Positions 7,279 through 13,657 are shown, counted from the stretch's first letter. The stretch: DNA of 13,657 nucleotides from JAGOVB01 sp964481175 (GCA_964481175.1 CAYZSZ010000014.1:1-13657); one strand, 5' to 3'. Made by a program: numbers and translations. The notes: generated by a model not told the origin, from the letters alone.

Positions 7279-7307
7279 AGTATAGCACCAAAGACTCTTT
7301 ATGTCAA
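7279..7307 (-). promoter_or_regulatory. near-consensus promoter of the 50-aa ORF unit
   Basis: On the minus strand: a perfect -35 TTGACA (7307-7302), a 17-bp spacer ending in TGC (extended -10), then TATACT (7284-7279). Initiation is expected around 7270-7272, giving a leader of about 60 nt and a transcript of about 270 nt to the terminator at 7005-7032. It is the strongest promoter seen in the window. Between it and the upstream stop codon at 7345 only 37 nt of AT-rich sequence remains. Confidence 0.8.
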
Positions 7308-7344
7308 GGTGTATATTTAATAAAATACCCAAAAACTCACAACA

Positions 7345-8628
7345 CTACTTACTTGCCTTCGCAATCAAGTACATCACAGTACAGAAGATGATGATTGATA
7401 TACAGATAAATACAAACGTCCAAGGGACATTATCGAATATATTGAAATTAGAATCAGGAGTTTCGGCGACTGGTTCTGGAGCTGGTTTTACAGTTGTTGG
7501 CTTTTTTATTACTGTCTTTGCTGCGGTAGAAATGTTTACCGTTCCACAAGAGATTGTTGTTGTCTTCCCTGCTGAATAGACGCTAACAGTAGCGTATTTT
7601 GGACCTGTCGATCGGTAGCTTGTCACCACTGATTTTTGGCTACCACTGAATCCATCGCTACCTGACCAGATGTATGAATATATACCGTTGCCGCCAGTTG
7701 GATACACAGTCCATGTAACTACTGAGCCCACTCGAGTAGAGCTGACGTTTGGTGCACAGGTTGCATACAAAGTCGTTGGAACTACTGGTGCATATACAGG
7801 AGCGTAGTTGTAATTGTAATCTCCACCGATCACGATGCTGCCACATGAAGCGGAAGCACTACGTCCAGCTGAACGGACAGTCACAGACGCGCTTTTTGTA
7901 CCGCTGCGATTGTATGTTTTTGAAATAGATTCGCTTCTACCTGAAAGGCCATCAGTACCAGACCATGAATAACTGTAGGTACCATTTCCACCATTTGCAT
8001 AAGCTCTCCAGATCACTCGATCATAAGTGTTTCCGTATGTAGTCTCTGGGTAACAAGAGACGCTTGGTCGATCGTAGTAATTGTAATTATAGTCGTCATA
8101 GTAATAGTCTCGATCATTTTGAATGTAGACAGTTCCGCAAGAACGAGAAATCGATTTGCCACCTGAGCTTACGCGAACATTTGCACTTTTTGTTCCTGGA
8201 TCGTCATATGAAATCGAAACACTTGAGCTGTTTCCATCCAACCCCTCAGAACCGCTCCAGTCATAGCTGTATGAACCAGTCCCTCCAGAAACAGACGCAT
8301 ACCATCGCACTCGTTCATCTGTATCAGCATATGACACATCAGAATAACAGCTTACGTATAGATCGTCGTAATAGTTGTTATTATCATTGCCCCCTGTATT
8401 TGTATTGTTGGTATTTCCTGTTACTACTCCGCCTGGACTGTTTACGTTGCTGTTTATGTTGAAAGAGTCGTTGATACTATTATCAACAGTTATATTGTCC
8501 TTACATCCGTCTCGCCACGCAAAAAGACAAAGTGGATCAAAGATGTTTCCGATTCGTACTGCCTGAGCCTGTTGTGGGAGTATGAGAGTAACGAGAACTA
8601 ATGCAGCTGCTATGTATAGTTTTTTCAT
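7345..8628 (-). CDS. secreted membrane-anchored Ig/PKD-like repeat protein
   Basis: Predicted surface protein of 427 aa. A Sec signal peptide (MKK, hydrophobic core, cleavage after AQA at residue 23) is followed by an Asn/Gly/Thr-rich segment (about 45-85). Then come three repeats of about 80 residues (91-169, 188-267, 286-367) joined by Asn/Asp/Tyr-rich linkers. Each repeat has the core YSY-x-WSG and one cysteine pair 70 residues apart: C94/C164, C192/C262, C291/C361. This fits one disulfide per beta-sandwich outside the cytoplasm. A Pro/Lys/Thr-rich stalk (about 370-395) leads to one transmembrane helix (about 403-424) and the short tail KASK, giving an outside-facing C-terminal anchor; no LPXTG motif. 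Similar repeats are, from memory, common in Parcubacteria surface proteins. The ligand is unknown. It has its own near-consensus promoter. Confidence 0.85.
   Translation of the reverse strand: MKKLYIAAALVLVTLILPQQAQAVRIGNIFDPLCLFAWRDGCKDNITVDNSINDSFNINSNVNSPGGVVTGNTNNTNTGGNDNNNYYDDLYVSCYSDVSYADTDERVRWYASVSGGTGSYSYDWSGSEGLDGNSSSVSISYDDPGTKSANVRVSSGGKSISRSCGTVYIQNDRDYYYDDYNYNYYDRPSVSCYPETTYGNTYDRVIWRAYANGGNGTYSYSWSGTDGLSGRSESISKTYNRSGTKSASVTVRSAGRSASASCGSIVIGGDYNYNYAPVYAPVVPTTLYATCAPNVSSTRVGSVVTWTVYPTGGNGIYSYIWSGSDGFSGSQKSVVTSYRSTGPKYATVSVYSAGKTTTISCGTVNISTAAKTVIKKPTTVKPAPEPVAETPDSNFNIFDNVPWTFVFICISIIIFCTVMYLIAKASK
7528..8358 (-). repeat. three tandem Ig/PKD-like domain repeats
   Basis: Protein-level repeats inside the surface protein, at about 8358-8122, 8067-7828 and 7773-7528. 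Shared landmarks are Cys near the start, GG-x-G-x-YSY-x-WSG-x-[DE]-G in the middle, and SCG[ST]V or SCGSI near the end. DNA copies are clearly diverged, so the duplication is old or under selection to differ. Confidence 0.85.
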
Positions 8629-8636
8629 ATATAAAA

Positions 8637-8665
8637 ATTGTATATAGAAACAGGCTATATGTCAA
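8637..8665 (-). promoter_or_regulatory. promoter of the repeat surface protein
   Basis: Minus strand TTGACA (8665-8660), 17-bp spacer, TACAAT (8642-8637, 5 of 6). The -35 is embedded in the last codons and stop of gyrB. The ATG lies eight nucleotides after the -10 box, so the leader would be 0-2 nt. Confidence 0.75.
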
Positions 8666-10691
8666 TGGTAGCCTTTTTAGCGTTTGACTGGATAAAGTGC
8701 TTTCGTGCTGGAACATCGGTTCCCATGAGCATGTCGAATACTTTGTCTGCATCCTGTGCATCGTCGATATTTACCTGCTTCAAAATACGCACTGCAGGGT
8801 CCATAGTGGTTTCCCAAAGTTCTTCGGCATTCATTTCTCCGAGACCTTTGTATCGCTGGATACTGACCTTTGCTGGTTTCTTTGGATCTTCTACTTCTGG
8901 AGTCTCAGTATCAGCACCTTCTACCTCTTCGGTGATTTCAGGGACATCGCTGCCCAATGCTTTTACTTTTTCTTCTTCAGTGTAGAAGTAAAGAATCTCT
9001 TTTCCTCGTTTTACTTTGTATAGTGGTGGTTGAGCGATATAGATAAAGCCTCCATCAACCAGTGGTCTAAAGTATCGGTAAAATAGGGTCAAAAGAAGTG
9101 TGCGGATGTGTGCTCCGTCGACGTCGGCATCTGTTGCGATGATGATCTTGTGATATCGGAGGTTTTCAATATTAAAGGTATCGCCGATTGCAGTACCGAG
9201 TGCGAGGACAAGGTTTTTGATCTGCTCAGATGCGAGCATACGGTCGAGACGAGCTCGCTCGATGTTCAAGATCTTTCCTCGAAGTGGGAGGATAGCCTGA
9301 GTACGTCGATCACGCCCTGTCTTTGCTGTACCTCCCGCAGAGTCTCCCTCTACGATAAATAGCTCTGACTCTGATGCATCTTTTGTCTGACAGTCAGCAA
9401 GCTTACCTGGGAGGGTCATACCTTCGAGCGCTCCCTTTCGCAAGATAGAATCTTTTGCAGCCTTTGCAGCTTTTCGAGCCTTCATCGCGAGTACCACCTT
9501 TTGGATGATTGCTTTTGAATCATCTGGATTTTCTTCTAGGAACTGTGAAAATGCCTCTGAGAAAACTGTGGTCACTGCACCTTGTGCCTCGACAGTTCCC
9601 AACTTTGCTTTGGTCTGTCCTTCAAACTGGATTTCACGGATCTTTACAGACACCACAGCAGTGAGACCTTCGAGTACATCGTCTCCAGTAAAGCTGTCCT
9701 CACCTTCTTTTACCAAATTGTTTTTCTTTGCGTAGGTGTTGAGTGTACGAGTGAGTGCGGTTTTGAAACCGGTAATATGAGTACCTCCTTCTGAGTTATA
9801 AATGTTGTTTGCGAATGCGAGCATGCGTGACGATACATCGTCAGCGTACTGAAGTGCGATTTCAACTGACTCCACTCCTTCGGCTGGCTTTTCTACATAG
9901 AAAATATTTTTGTGGAGTGGAGTGAGGATCTGATTTGTAAATCGGACAAGAGATGCGAGACCTCCTTCGAAGTAGAATGTATGTGACGGCGCTTTGATAC
10001 CGAGCTCACGTACATAGTGATCTTTTACTTCATCGATTTCTATCTTTTGTTCTCGAGCATCGATAACTGAGATGCGAAGTCCTCGTACGAGGTATGCCTG
10101 CTGTCGCATGTGGTTTACAATACGATTGAAATCAAACGTCTGTTTTCCGAAGATAATTTCGTCTGGTTCGAATGTAACGATAGTTCCACGGAGTTTTGAG
10201 CTGCCAATCTTTTTTACGGCTGCTTTTTTCTTTCCCTGAGAGTACTCCTGCATGTAGACGCCTCCGTCTCGATGCACGACTACCTGAGTGTAAATAGAAA
10301 GAGCGTTTACTACTGATGCTCCCACTCCGTGGAGACCTCCAGATACTTTGTAGCCCTCACCACCGAACTTTCCTCCGGCATGGAGCACGGTCATAATAGT
10401 TTCAAGAGCTGAAACTTTTGTCTGCTTCTGTATATCGACTGGAATACCTCGTCCGTTGTCGGCTACTCGAACACGGTTACCTGGGAGAAAAGTGATCTCG
10501 ATATCGTTACAGTGACCTCCCATCGCTTCGTCGCGAGAGTTGTCGAAGATCTCAGTAATCAAATGATGAAAACCATCGGGACCAGTGGTACCGATGTACA
10601 TACCAGGACGCTTTCGTACTGGCTCTAGCCCTTCGAGGACCTGAATATCATCTGCTCCGTAACTCTCTTTCTTTTTCGGGTTTTCAGCCAT
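8655..10691 (-). CDS. gyrB: DNA gyrase subunit B
   Basis: ATPase subunit of DNA gyrase, which with GyrA introduces negative supercoils. It has 678 aa from the ATG at 10691. The in-frame start at 10739 would add 16 residues and lies upstream of the best -10 box, so it is rejected. The GHKL ATPase domain shows NSRDEAMGG with catalytic E55, VADNGRGIP (76-84), GGKFGGEGYKVSGGLHGVGA (106-125) and a transducer region. The TOPRIM part has EGDSAGG (448-454) and DADVDGAH (521-528). The C-terminus contains QRYKGLGEMN (612-621). An acidic insert of about 30 residues (about 575-605) precedes QRYKGLGEMN. No gyrA is in the window. The gene lies 54 nt after pheT and may be partly co-transcribed with it. Confidence 0.96.
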   Translation of the reverse strand: MAENPKKKESYGADDIQVLEGLEPVRKRPGMYIGTTGPDGFHHLITEIFDNSRDEAMGGHCNDIEITFLPGNRVRVADNGRGIPVDIQKQTKVSALETIMTVLHAGGKFGGEGYKVSGGLHGVGASVVNALSIYTQVVVHRDGGVYMQEYSQGKKKAAVKKIGSSKLRGTIVTFEPDEIIFGKQTFDFNRIVNHMRQQAYLVRGLRISVIDAREQKIEIDEVKDHYVRELGIKAPSHTFYFEGGLASLVRFTNQILTPLHKNIFYVEKPAEGVESVEIALQYADDVSSRMLAFANNIYNSEGGTHITGFKTALTRTLNTYAKKNNLVKEGEDSFTGDDVLEGLTAVVSVKIREIQFEGQTKAKLGTVEAQGAVTTVFSEAFSQFLEENPDDSKAIIQKVVLAMKARKAAKAAKDSILRKGALEGMTLPGKLADCQTKDASESELFIVEGDSAGGTAKTGRDRRTQAILPLRGKILNIERARLDRMLASEQIKNLVLALGTAIGDTFNIENLRYHKIIIATDADVDGAHIRTLLLTLFYRYFRPLVDGGFIYIAQPPLYKVKRGKEILYFYTEEEKVKALGSDVPEITEEVEGADTETPEVEDPKKPAKVSIQRYKGLGEMNAEELWETTMDPAVRILKQVNIDDAQDADKVFDMLMGTDVPARKHFIQSNAKKATIDI

Positions 10692-10716
10692 ATTTTTGGG
10701 TGTTTTATATGCGGAT

Positions 10717-10722
10717 ATTATA
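10717..10722 (-). promoter_or_regulatory. candidate -10 box of gyrB
   Basis: Perfect TATAAT on the minus strand in the pheT-gyrB gap. It would start transcription near 10710 and leave a leader of about 19 nt with no SD. A second AT-rich hexamer (TATAAA, 10709-10704) lies 12 nt before the ATG and could shorten the leader further. No good -35 was found for either. Confidence 0.45.
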
Positions 10723-10745
10723 GCAAATTTACCCTCCAAAAGCCA

Positions 10746-12512
10746 CTATCGAATCTCCCATCCTTTTACCTTCAAAGCTTCATAAACAGCCTGTAGTGGA
10801 GTATTTATTTCTTCCTCTGTGAGTGTTTTATCACTAGCCTGGAACACCATACGAAATGCCATAGAAGTTTTGCCTTCTTTTTTAAATAAATCGAAAAGTC
10901 GTAGTCGCACGCAGTACTTCCCTGCATTGGTTTCGATTATCTTTCGTACTTCTTGTTCAGTCACTGTATCTGGAACGAAGAGCGCTACGTCGCGTACTGC
11001 AAATGGGTATGGAGAAATGGGAACGTATTTTACGTTTGAAGATTTTGAGAAATTGTATACACCAGCGATCTCCATCGGGATCGTCAGTCGTACCTCGCCC
11101 CATGCAGTAAGGTCTTTAGTTTTTATTTCAGGTACGGTAAAGCCAAGCTCTGTAAATGTTTTCTTGAGCTCATCAGCTGGAGTATTGCCTTTTATCTTTT
11201 TTGCAAAACCGATAGCGAGACCGAGGTGGAAATGCTCTCCGTCAGCATCAAATACTTTTCCGACCTCAAACTGTCTAATCATCTCCATTTCGAGTAGATC
11301 TGCATTGCGAGTGTTTTGGAGGATGCTTGTTTCTAAATGGTGCATGAGAGTGTCGCGAAGGAATGCGCGGTCTTTTGCTACTGGATATGCAGTTTCGTAG
11401 TGTCCTTTTTTGCCGAGAGTGTAGAGGATGGTTTCTGAATAGCCTTTTTCAACGAGAGAATCCTTTAGGGTTTCAATATAATAAAACTGTGGATGGATCG
11501 GAGCTGGAGTATTTTTCTGTGGGAGCTTTGCAGGAATGTTTTCATAGCCATACAGTCGCCCGATTTCCTCGACAAAGTCCTCAGGGATTTTGAGATCGAG
11601 TCGGTACAGTGGCGGCGTGAGCTTCCAGTTTTCATTTTTAATTTTCAAAAGTGAAAGAATCTCTTTTATCTTTTCATCAGGTATTTCTACACCGAGTCGT
11701 GCTGATATAACTTTTGGATCGATAGTGACTGACCACTCTGCTGCAGGATGTGGGTATATGTCGACAATATCGCCGTATTCCCCGTCTATAAGGCTCGAGA
11801 GCATATGCATAGCCTCGATAGCGATGCTTGGTGATATATCGTTTTCAAAACGCTTACTTGAGTCGTTTTTGATGCCTACCTGGGTCGATGCACGACGAAC
11901 ATGTACTGCATCAAAGTGTGCTGACTCGAGGAGAATATTTTTGGTAGTATCTGTTACCTTTGCTCGATCGCCTCCCTTTACTCCCGCGATAGCAAGCGGA
12001 CCCTGATCATCAGCAATGACCATGATAGTTGGGTTGAGCGTGATATCTTTTCCATCGAGAGTGAGAATGTGCTCGTCTTCTTTTGCAGGACGGACCGTAA
12101 TGCCTCCGACGATTTTGTCTGCATCAAATGCATGTGTCGGCTGGCCAGTCACAAACATAACGTTGTTAGTGATCTCTACTACATTTTTGGTTTTGATATT
12201 TCCGATGTACCGTCCGACGTATCTGTTGCACTTTGGGTGCTCGATTTTTATATCTACCTTTTTTCCATTCCCCTTTTTCTCTTCATATACTGCTTGAGTC
12301 CATGGGAGACCAGTCATCGCAGAGACTTCGTACGCGATACCATTCCATGAGAGTGCATAGTGTGCACGATCTGGAAGTACTTTGAGATCGATCTCGTCTC
12401 CCTCTATACCCTCTACTTCGAATGCACGGAATGTAAAAAGATCCGCTAGTTTTTCTATCGATGGGAGTTGATTATTGAATTGTCCTTGGAGCCAAGAGTA
12501 AGGAATTTTCAT
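10746..12512 (-). CDS. pheT: phenylalanyl-tRNA synthetase beta subunit, short form
   Basis: Beta subunit of the heterotetrameric PheRS; it binds tRNA and edits Tyr-tRNA-Phe. It has 588 aa against 795 in E. coli. The N-terminus MKIPYSWLQGQF runs directly into DEIDLKVLPDRAHYALSWNG (39-58), so the OB-fold tRNA-binding domain normally inserted there (about 110 residues) is absent. The B3/B4 editing domain (about 85-240) keeps GQPTHAFD (123-130) and the IAGVKGGD loop (175-182). It is about 20 residues shorter than E. coli between RY (97) and HAFD. A B5 domain (about 261-331), a catalytic-like core (to about 485) and the C-terminal FDX-ACB domain (about 499-588) are present. ATG at 12512 lies one nucleotide after the pheS stop, so the subunits are translationally coupled. 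Confidence 0.95.
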   Translation of the reverse strand: MKIPYSWLQGQFNNQLPSIEKLADLFTFRAFEVEGIEGDEIDLKVLPDRAHYALSWNGIAYEVSAMTGLPWTQAVYEEKKGNGKKVDIKIEHPKCNRYVGRYIGNIKTKNVVEITNNVMFVTGQPTHAFDADKIVGGITVRPAKEDEHILTLDGKDITLNPTIMVIADDQGPLAIAGVKGGDRAKVTDTTKNILLESAHFDAVHVRRASTQVGIKNDSSKRFENDISPSIAIEAMHMLSSLIDGEYGDIVDIYPHPAAEWSVTIDPKVISARLGVEIPDEKIKEILSLLKIKNENWKLTPPLYRLDLKIPEDFVEEIGRLYGYENIPAKLPQKNTPAPIHPQFYYIETLKDSLVEKGYSETILYTLGKKGHYETAYPVAKDRAFLRDTLMHHLETSILQNTRNADLLEMEMIRQFEVGKVFDADGEHFHLGLAIGFAKKIKGNTPADELKKTFTELGFTVPEIKTKDLTAWGEVRLTIPMEIAGVYNFSKSSNVKYVPISPYPFAVRDVALFVPDTVTEQEVRKIIETNAGKYCVRLRLFDLFKKEGKTSMAFRMVFQASDKTLTEEEINTPLQAVYEALKVKGWEIR

Positions 12513-12513
12513 T

Positions 12514-13203
12514 TTAGAATTGATTTACGAAACGAAGATCGCCGGTATAGAGGTGACGGATATCGTCGACGCCGTATTTGAGCATGAGGAGTCGATCGAG
12601 ACCAAAGGCAAAAGCAAAGCCTTTCCATTCTTTTGGATCAAGCCCAGCAGCCAAAAAAACGTTTGGATGTACGAGTCCAGCGCCACCTACCTCGAGCCAT
12701 TTGTCTTTCCATTTCATATCTACCTCCACTGCAGGTTCTACGAATGGAAAGTAGCTCGGTCGGAAACGGATGACCACATCATCACCGAATAGTTTTTTGA
12801 GAGCGTTTTCAAGAGTACCTTTTAGCTCTGCGAGAGTAGCTGTCTTGTCGACGAGAAGTCCTTCGACTTGATAAAACTGCACCTCATGGGTGGCATCAGT
12901 AGCTTCGTTTCGATATACCTTTCCTGGAGCAATAATACGGAATGGTGGTTTGTTTTTCTCCATGTGACGGATCTGGATCGCTGATGTCTGTGTAGTCAAA
13001 AGATTTCTATCTCCTCCTTTTATCCAAAATGTATCTTGCATGTCGCGAGATGGGTGATCCTTTGGAATATTGAGTGCATCAAAGTTGTAGTACTCTTTTT
13101 CGAGCTCAGGACCACTCGCAACTGCAAAACCCAAATCATCAAAGATCTTTGCCATCTCTCGGATGAGCTGTGTAGCGGGATGTAGGTGACCCTTTTGATT
13201 CAT
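12514..13203 (-). CDS. pheS: phenylalanyl-tRNA synthetase alpha subunit, short form
   Basis: Catalytic subunit of PheRS, which charges tRNA-Phe. It has 229 aa against 327 in E. coli and starts right at the catalytic core with GHLHPATQLIREM (5-17). The N-terminal coiled coil of about 90 residues that contacts tRNA is missing, and the terminator and promoter upstream leave no room for it. DMQDTFW (54-60), motif 2 (FRIIAPGKVYRNE, 88-100), FYQVEG (110-115) and motif 3 (GFAFAFGLDRLLML, 195-208) are intact. The end, TGDLRFVNQF, matches the family. It is the first gene of a pheS-pheT-(gyrB) run and begins seven nucleotides after a perfect TATAAT. Confidence 0.96.
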   Translation of the reverse strand: MNQKGHLHPATQLIREMAKIFDDLGFAVASGPELEKEYYNFDALNIPKDHPSRDMQDTFWIKGGDRNLLTTQTSAIQIRHMEKNKPPFRIIAPGKVYRNEATDATHEVQFYQVEGLLVDKTATLAELKGTLENALKKLFGDDVVIRFRPSYFPFVEPAVEVDMKWKDKWLEVGGAGLVHPNVFLAAGLDPKEWKGFAFAFGLDRLLMLKYGVDDIRHLYTGDLRFVNQF

Positions 13204-13210
13204 AGTGGTA

Positions 13211-13216
13211 ATTATA
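13211..13216 (-). promoter_or_regulatory. -10 box of pheS (leaderless)
   Basis: Perfect TATAAT on the minus strand, seven nucleotides before the pheS ATG, so the transcript should begin at or one base before the start codon. The -35 position falls in the U-tract of the preceding terminator and does not match consensus. No T-box or attenuator fits in this short space. Confidence 0.6.
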
Positions 13217-13233
13217 CATATAATTATATATAT

Positions 13234-13268
13234 AAAAAGAGGACGCCGTCACCCTTGACGACGCCCCC
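13234..13268 (-). terminator. strong terminator of the 88-aa ORF
   Basis: Minus-strand hairpin of 12 pairs: 13268-13257 with 13250-13239, six-nucleotide loop, then TTTTT. Nine pairs are Watson-Crick and three are G-U only on the minus strand (they are A-C mismatches on the plus strand). The orientation is therefore certain. It insulates the small gene from pheS. Confidence 0.9.
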
Positions 13269-13290
13269 TATTAGCTGAAAGCCCGAATCC

Positions 13291-13557
13291 TTAGACCACC
13301 GCAGCACAGATTGCAGCATTCATCGCCACCTCATCGAAATGATCAAAAGTGCAGCGAGAAGTCATCGGCACAACGGCGGGGCTTTGCTGCGCACGTTGAT
13401 TTTCGAGATGAGCCTCCCTGAGTACTGAAATGGCGAGGTCTGCTGAGATGAGGTCATCAGGCCCATAGTGAGCCAGGCGGCGTTCACAACCCGCAGAAAC
13501 ATCCGAACCGTGATTTGAGGTTACAAAATCAAGAAAACTCTTTTTGCTGAAGTTCAT
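13291..13557 (-). CDS. orphan small protein, 88 aa
   Basis: Hypothetical protein with ATG at 13557 and TAA 22 nt before a strong terminator. GGGAGG (13573-13568) lies ten nucleotides before the ATG; it is the best Shine-Dalgarno in the window, whereas housekeeping genes here show none. The protein starts MNFSKKSFLDFVTSN, has a probable helix around 35-58 (DLISADLAISVLREAH) and ends MNAAICAAVV, with cysteines at 24, 69 and 84. No signal peptide or transmembrane segment is evident and I recognise no family. Expression signals are complete: promoter, SD, ORF and terminator, with tRNA-Thr only 35 nt upstream. By eye it is more GC-rich than its neighbours (GC3 about 49% by hand count). A functional gene is likely; the role is unknown. 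Confidence 0.65.
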   Translation of the reverse strand: MNFSKKSFLDFVTSNHGSDVSAGCERRLAHYGPDDLISADLAISVLREAHLENQRAQQSPAVVPMTSRCTFDHFDEVAMNAAICAAVV

Positions 13558-13579
13558 GGCTTATATTCCTCCCAACGAC

Positions 13580-13608
13580 ATAATAACACACTTGGAGCCA
13601 CCTGTCAG
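13580..13608 (-). promoter_or_regulatory. promoter of the 88-aa ORF, overlapping tRNA-Thr
   Basis: Minus strand CTGACA (13608-13603, 5 of 6), 17-bp spacer containing TG at the extended -10 position, then TATTAT (13585-13580, 5 of 6). Predicted start is near 13573, so the mRNA would begin with GGGAGG. The -35 lies inside the T-arm/acceptor part of the tRNA gene. Confidence 0.55.
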
Positions 13609-13657
13609 GCTTGAACTGACGACCTGCCGTTTACAAAACGGCTGCTCTACCAACTGA
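13593..13657 (-). tRNA. tRNA-Thr (anticodon UGU), 5' end beyond window
   Basis: Minus-strand tRNA, 65 of about 76 nt present. Visible parts in order: end of the D-arm (AGTTGGTA loop, GAGC), anticodon stem GCCGT/ACGGC with loop TTTGTAA (anticodon TGT at 13635-13633), variable loop AGGTC, T-arm GTCAG-TTCAAGC-CTGAC, acceptor strand AGGTGGC, discriminator T and encoded CCA. The anticodon UGU reads ACA and other threonine ACN codons. The missing part is the 5' acceptor strand and the first half of the D-arm. Confidence 0.95.

Noticed and set aside
7528..8358. Periodic repeats considered as a CRISPR array or tandem DNA repeat
   Set aside because: The period is about 290 bp, the DNA copies are diverged, and the similarity is at protein level in one intact ORF.
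10692..10739. N-terminal extension of gyrB to 10739
   Set aside because: It covers the likely -10 box at 10717-10722 and adds residues unlike known GyrB N-termini.
13204..13290. T-box or other leader regulator before pheS
   Set aside because: The space holds only the terminator of the upstream small gene and a -10 box seven nucleotides from the pheS ATG, leaving no leader.
1..13657. UGA-recoded code (as in Gracilibacteria/Absconditabacteria)
   Set aside because: All core genes are full for their reduced family forms with no in-frame TGA, and glycines are encoded by GGN.

Overview
The window looks like a chromosomal stretch from a Patescibacteria/CPR bacterium, most likely a Parcubacteria-type lineage with moderate-to-low GC. 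The call rests on pared-down housekeeping enzymes: a threonyl-tRNA synthetase without TGS or editing domains, a PheRS alpha without its N-terminal coiled coil and a PheRS beta without its OB-fold tRNA-binding domain. It also rests on rpmF lying away from plsX/fabH and on a surface protein built from Ig/PKD-like repeats with a 'W-S-G-x-[DE]-G' core. No genus can be named from the sequence alone. The standard code fits: all recognisable genes are intact and none contains in-frame TGA.

Layout. Positions 93-2534 (minus strand) hold an RNA-metabolism and translation cluster: rnhB, rpmF, a NusB-Nudix fusion and rnc. A 34-bp divergent gap separates rnhB from dnaE on the plus strand, and thrS follows dnaE closely. 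Positions 6994-7310 hold a short GC-rich minus-strand transcription unit. It has a near-consensus promoter, a nine-codon upstream ORF, a 50-aa ORF and a strong terminator convergent with thrS. Next, all on the minus strand, come a secreted membrane-anchored three-repeat Ig/PKD-like protein, gyrB, pheT and pheS. After these comes a second small self-contained unit (88-aa ORF with promoter, Shine-Dalgarno and terminator), sitting directly at the 3' end of a partial tRNA-Thr(UGU) that runs off the window.

The recognisable genes are core information processing: replication (dnaE, gyrB), RNA processing and ribosome synthesis (rnc, nusB, rpmF, rnhB) and tRNA charging (thrS, pheS, pheT, tRNA-Thr). 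No mobile element, CRISPR array, phage gene or defence system is visible.

The most interesting signals are: (1) housekeeping genes repeatedly have a TATAAT-like -10 box 6-9 nt before the start codon and no Shine-Dalgarno, which predicts leaderless or nearly leaderless mRNAs; (2) two tiny orphan cistrons break that rule, with consensus promoters, SD-like leaders and strong terminators; (3) NusB is fused to a Nudix fold whose Nudix box has lost several catalytic positions; (4) domains are reduced in all three synthetase polypeptides.
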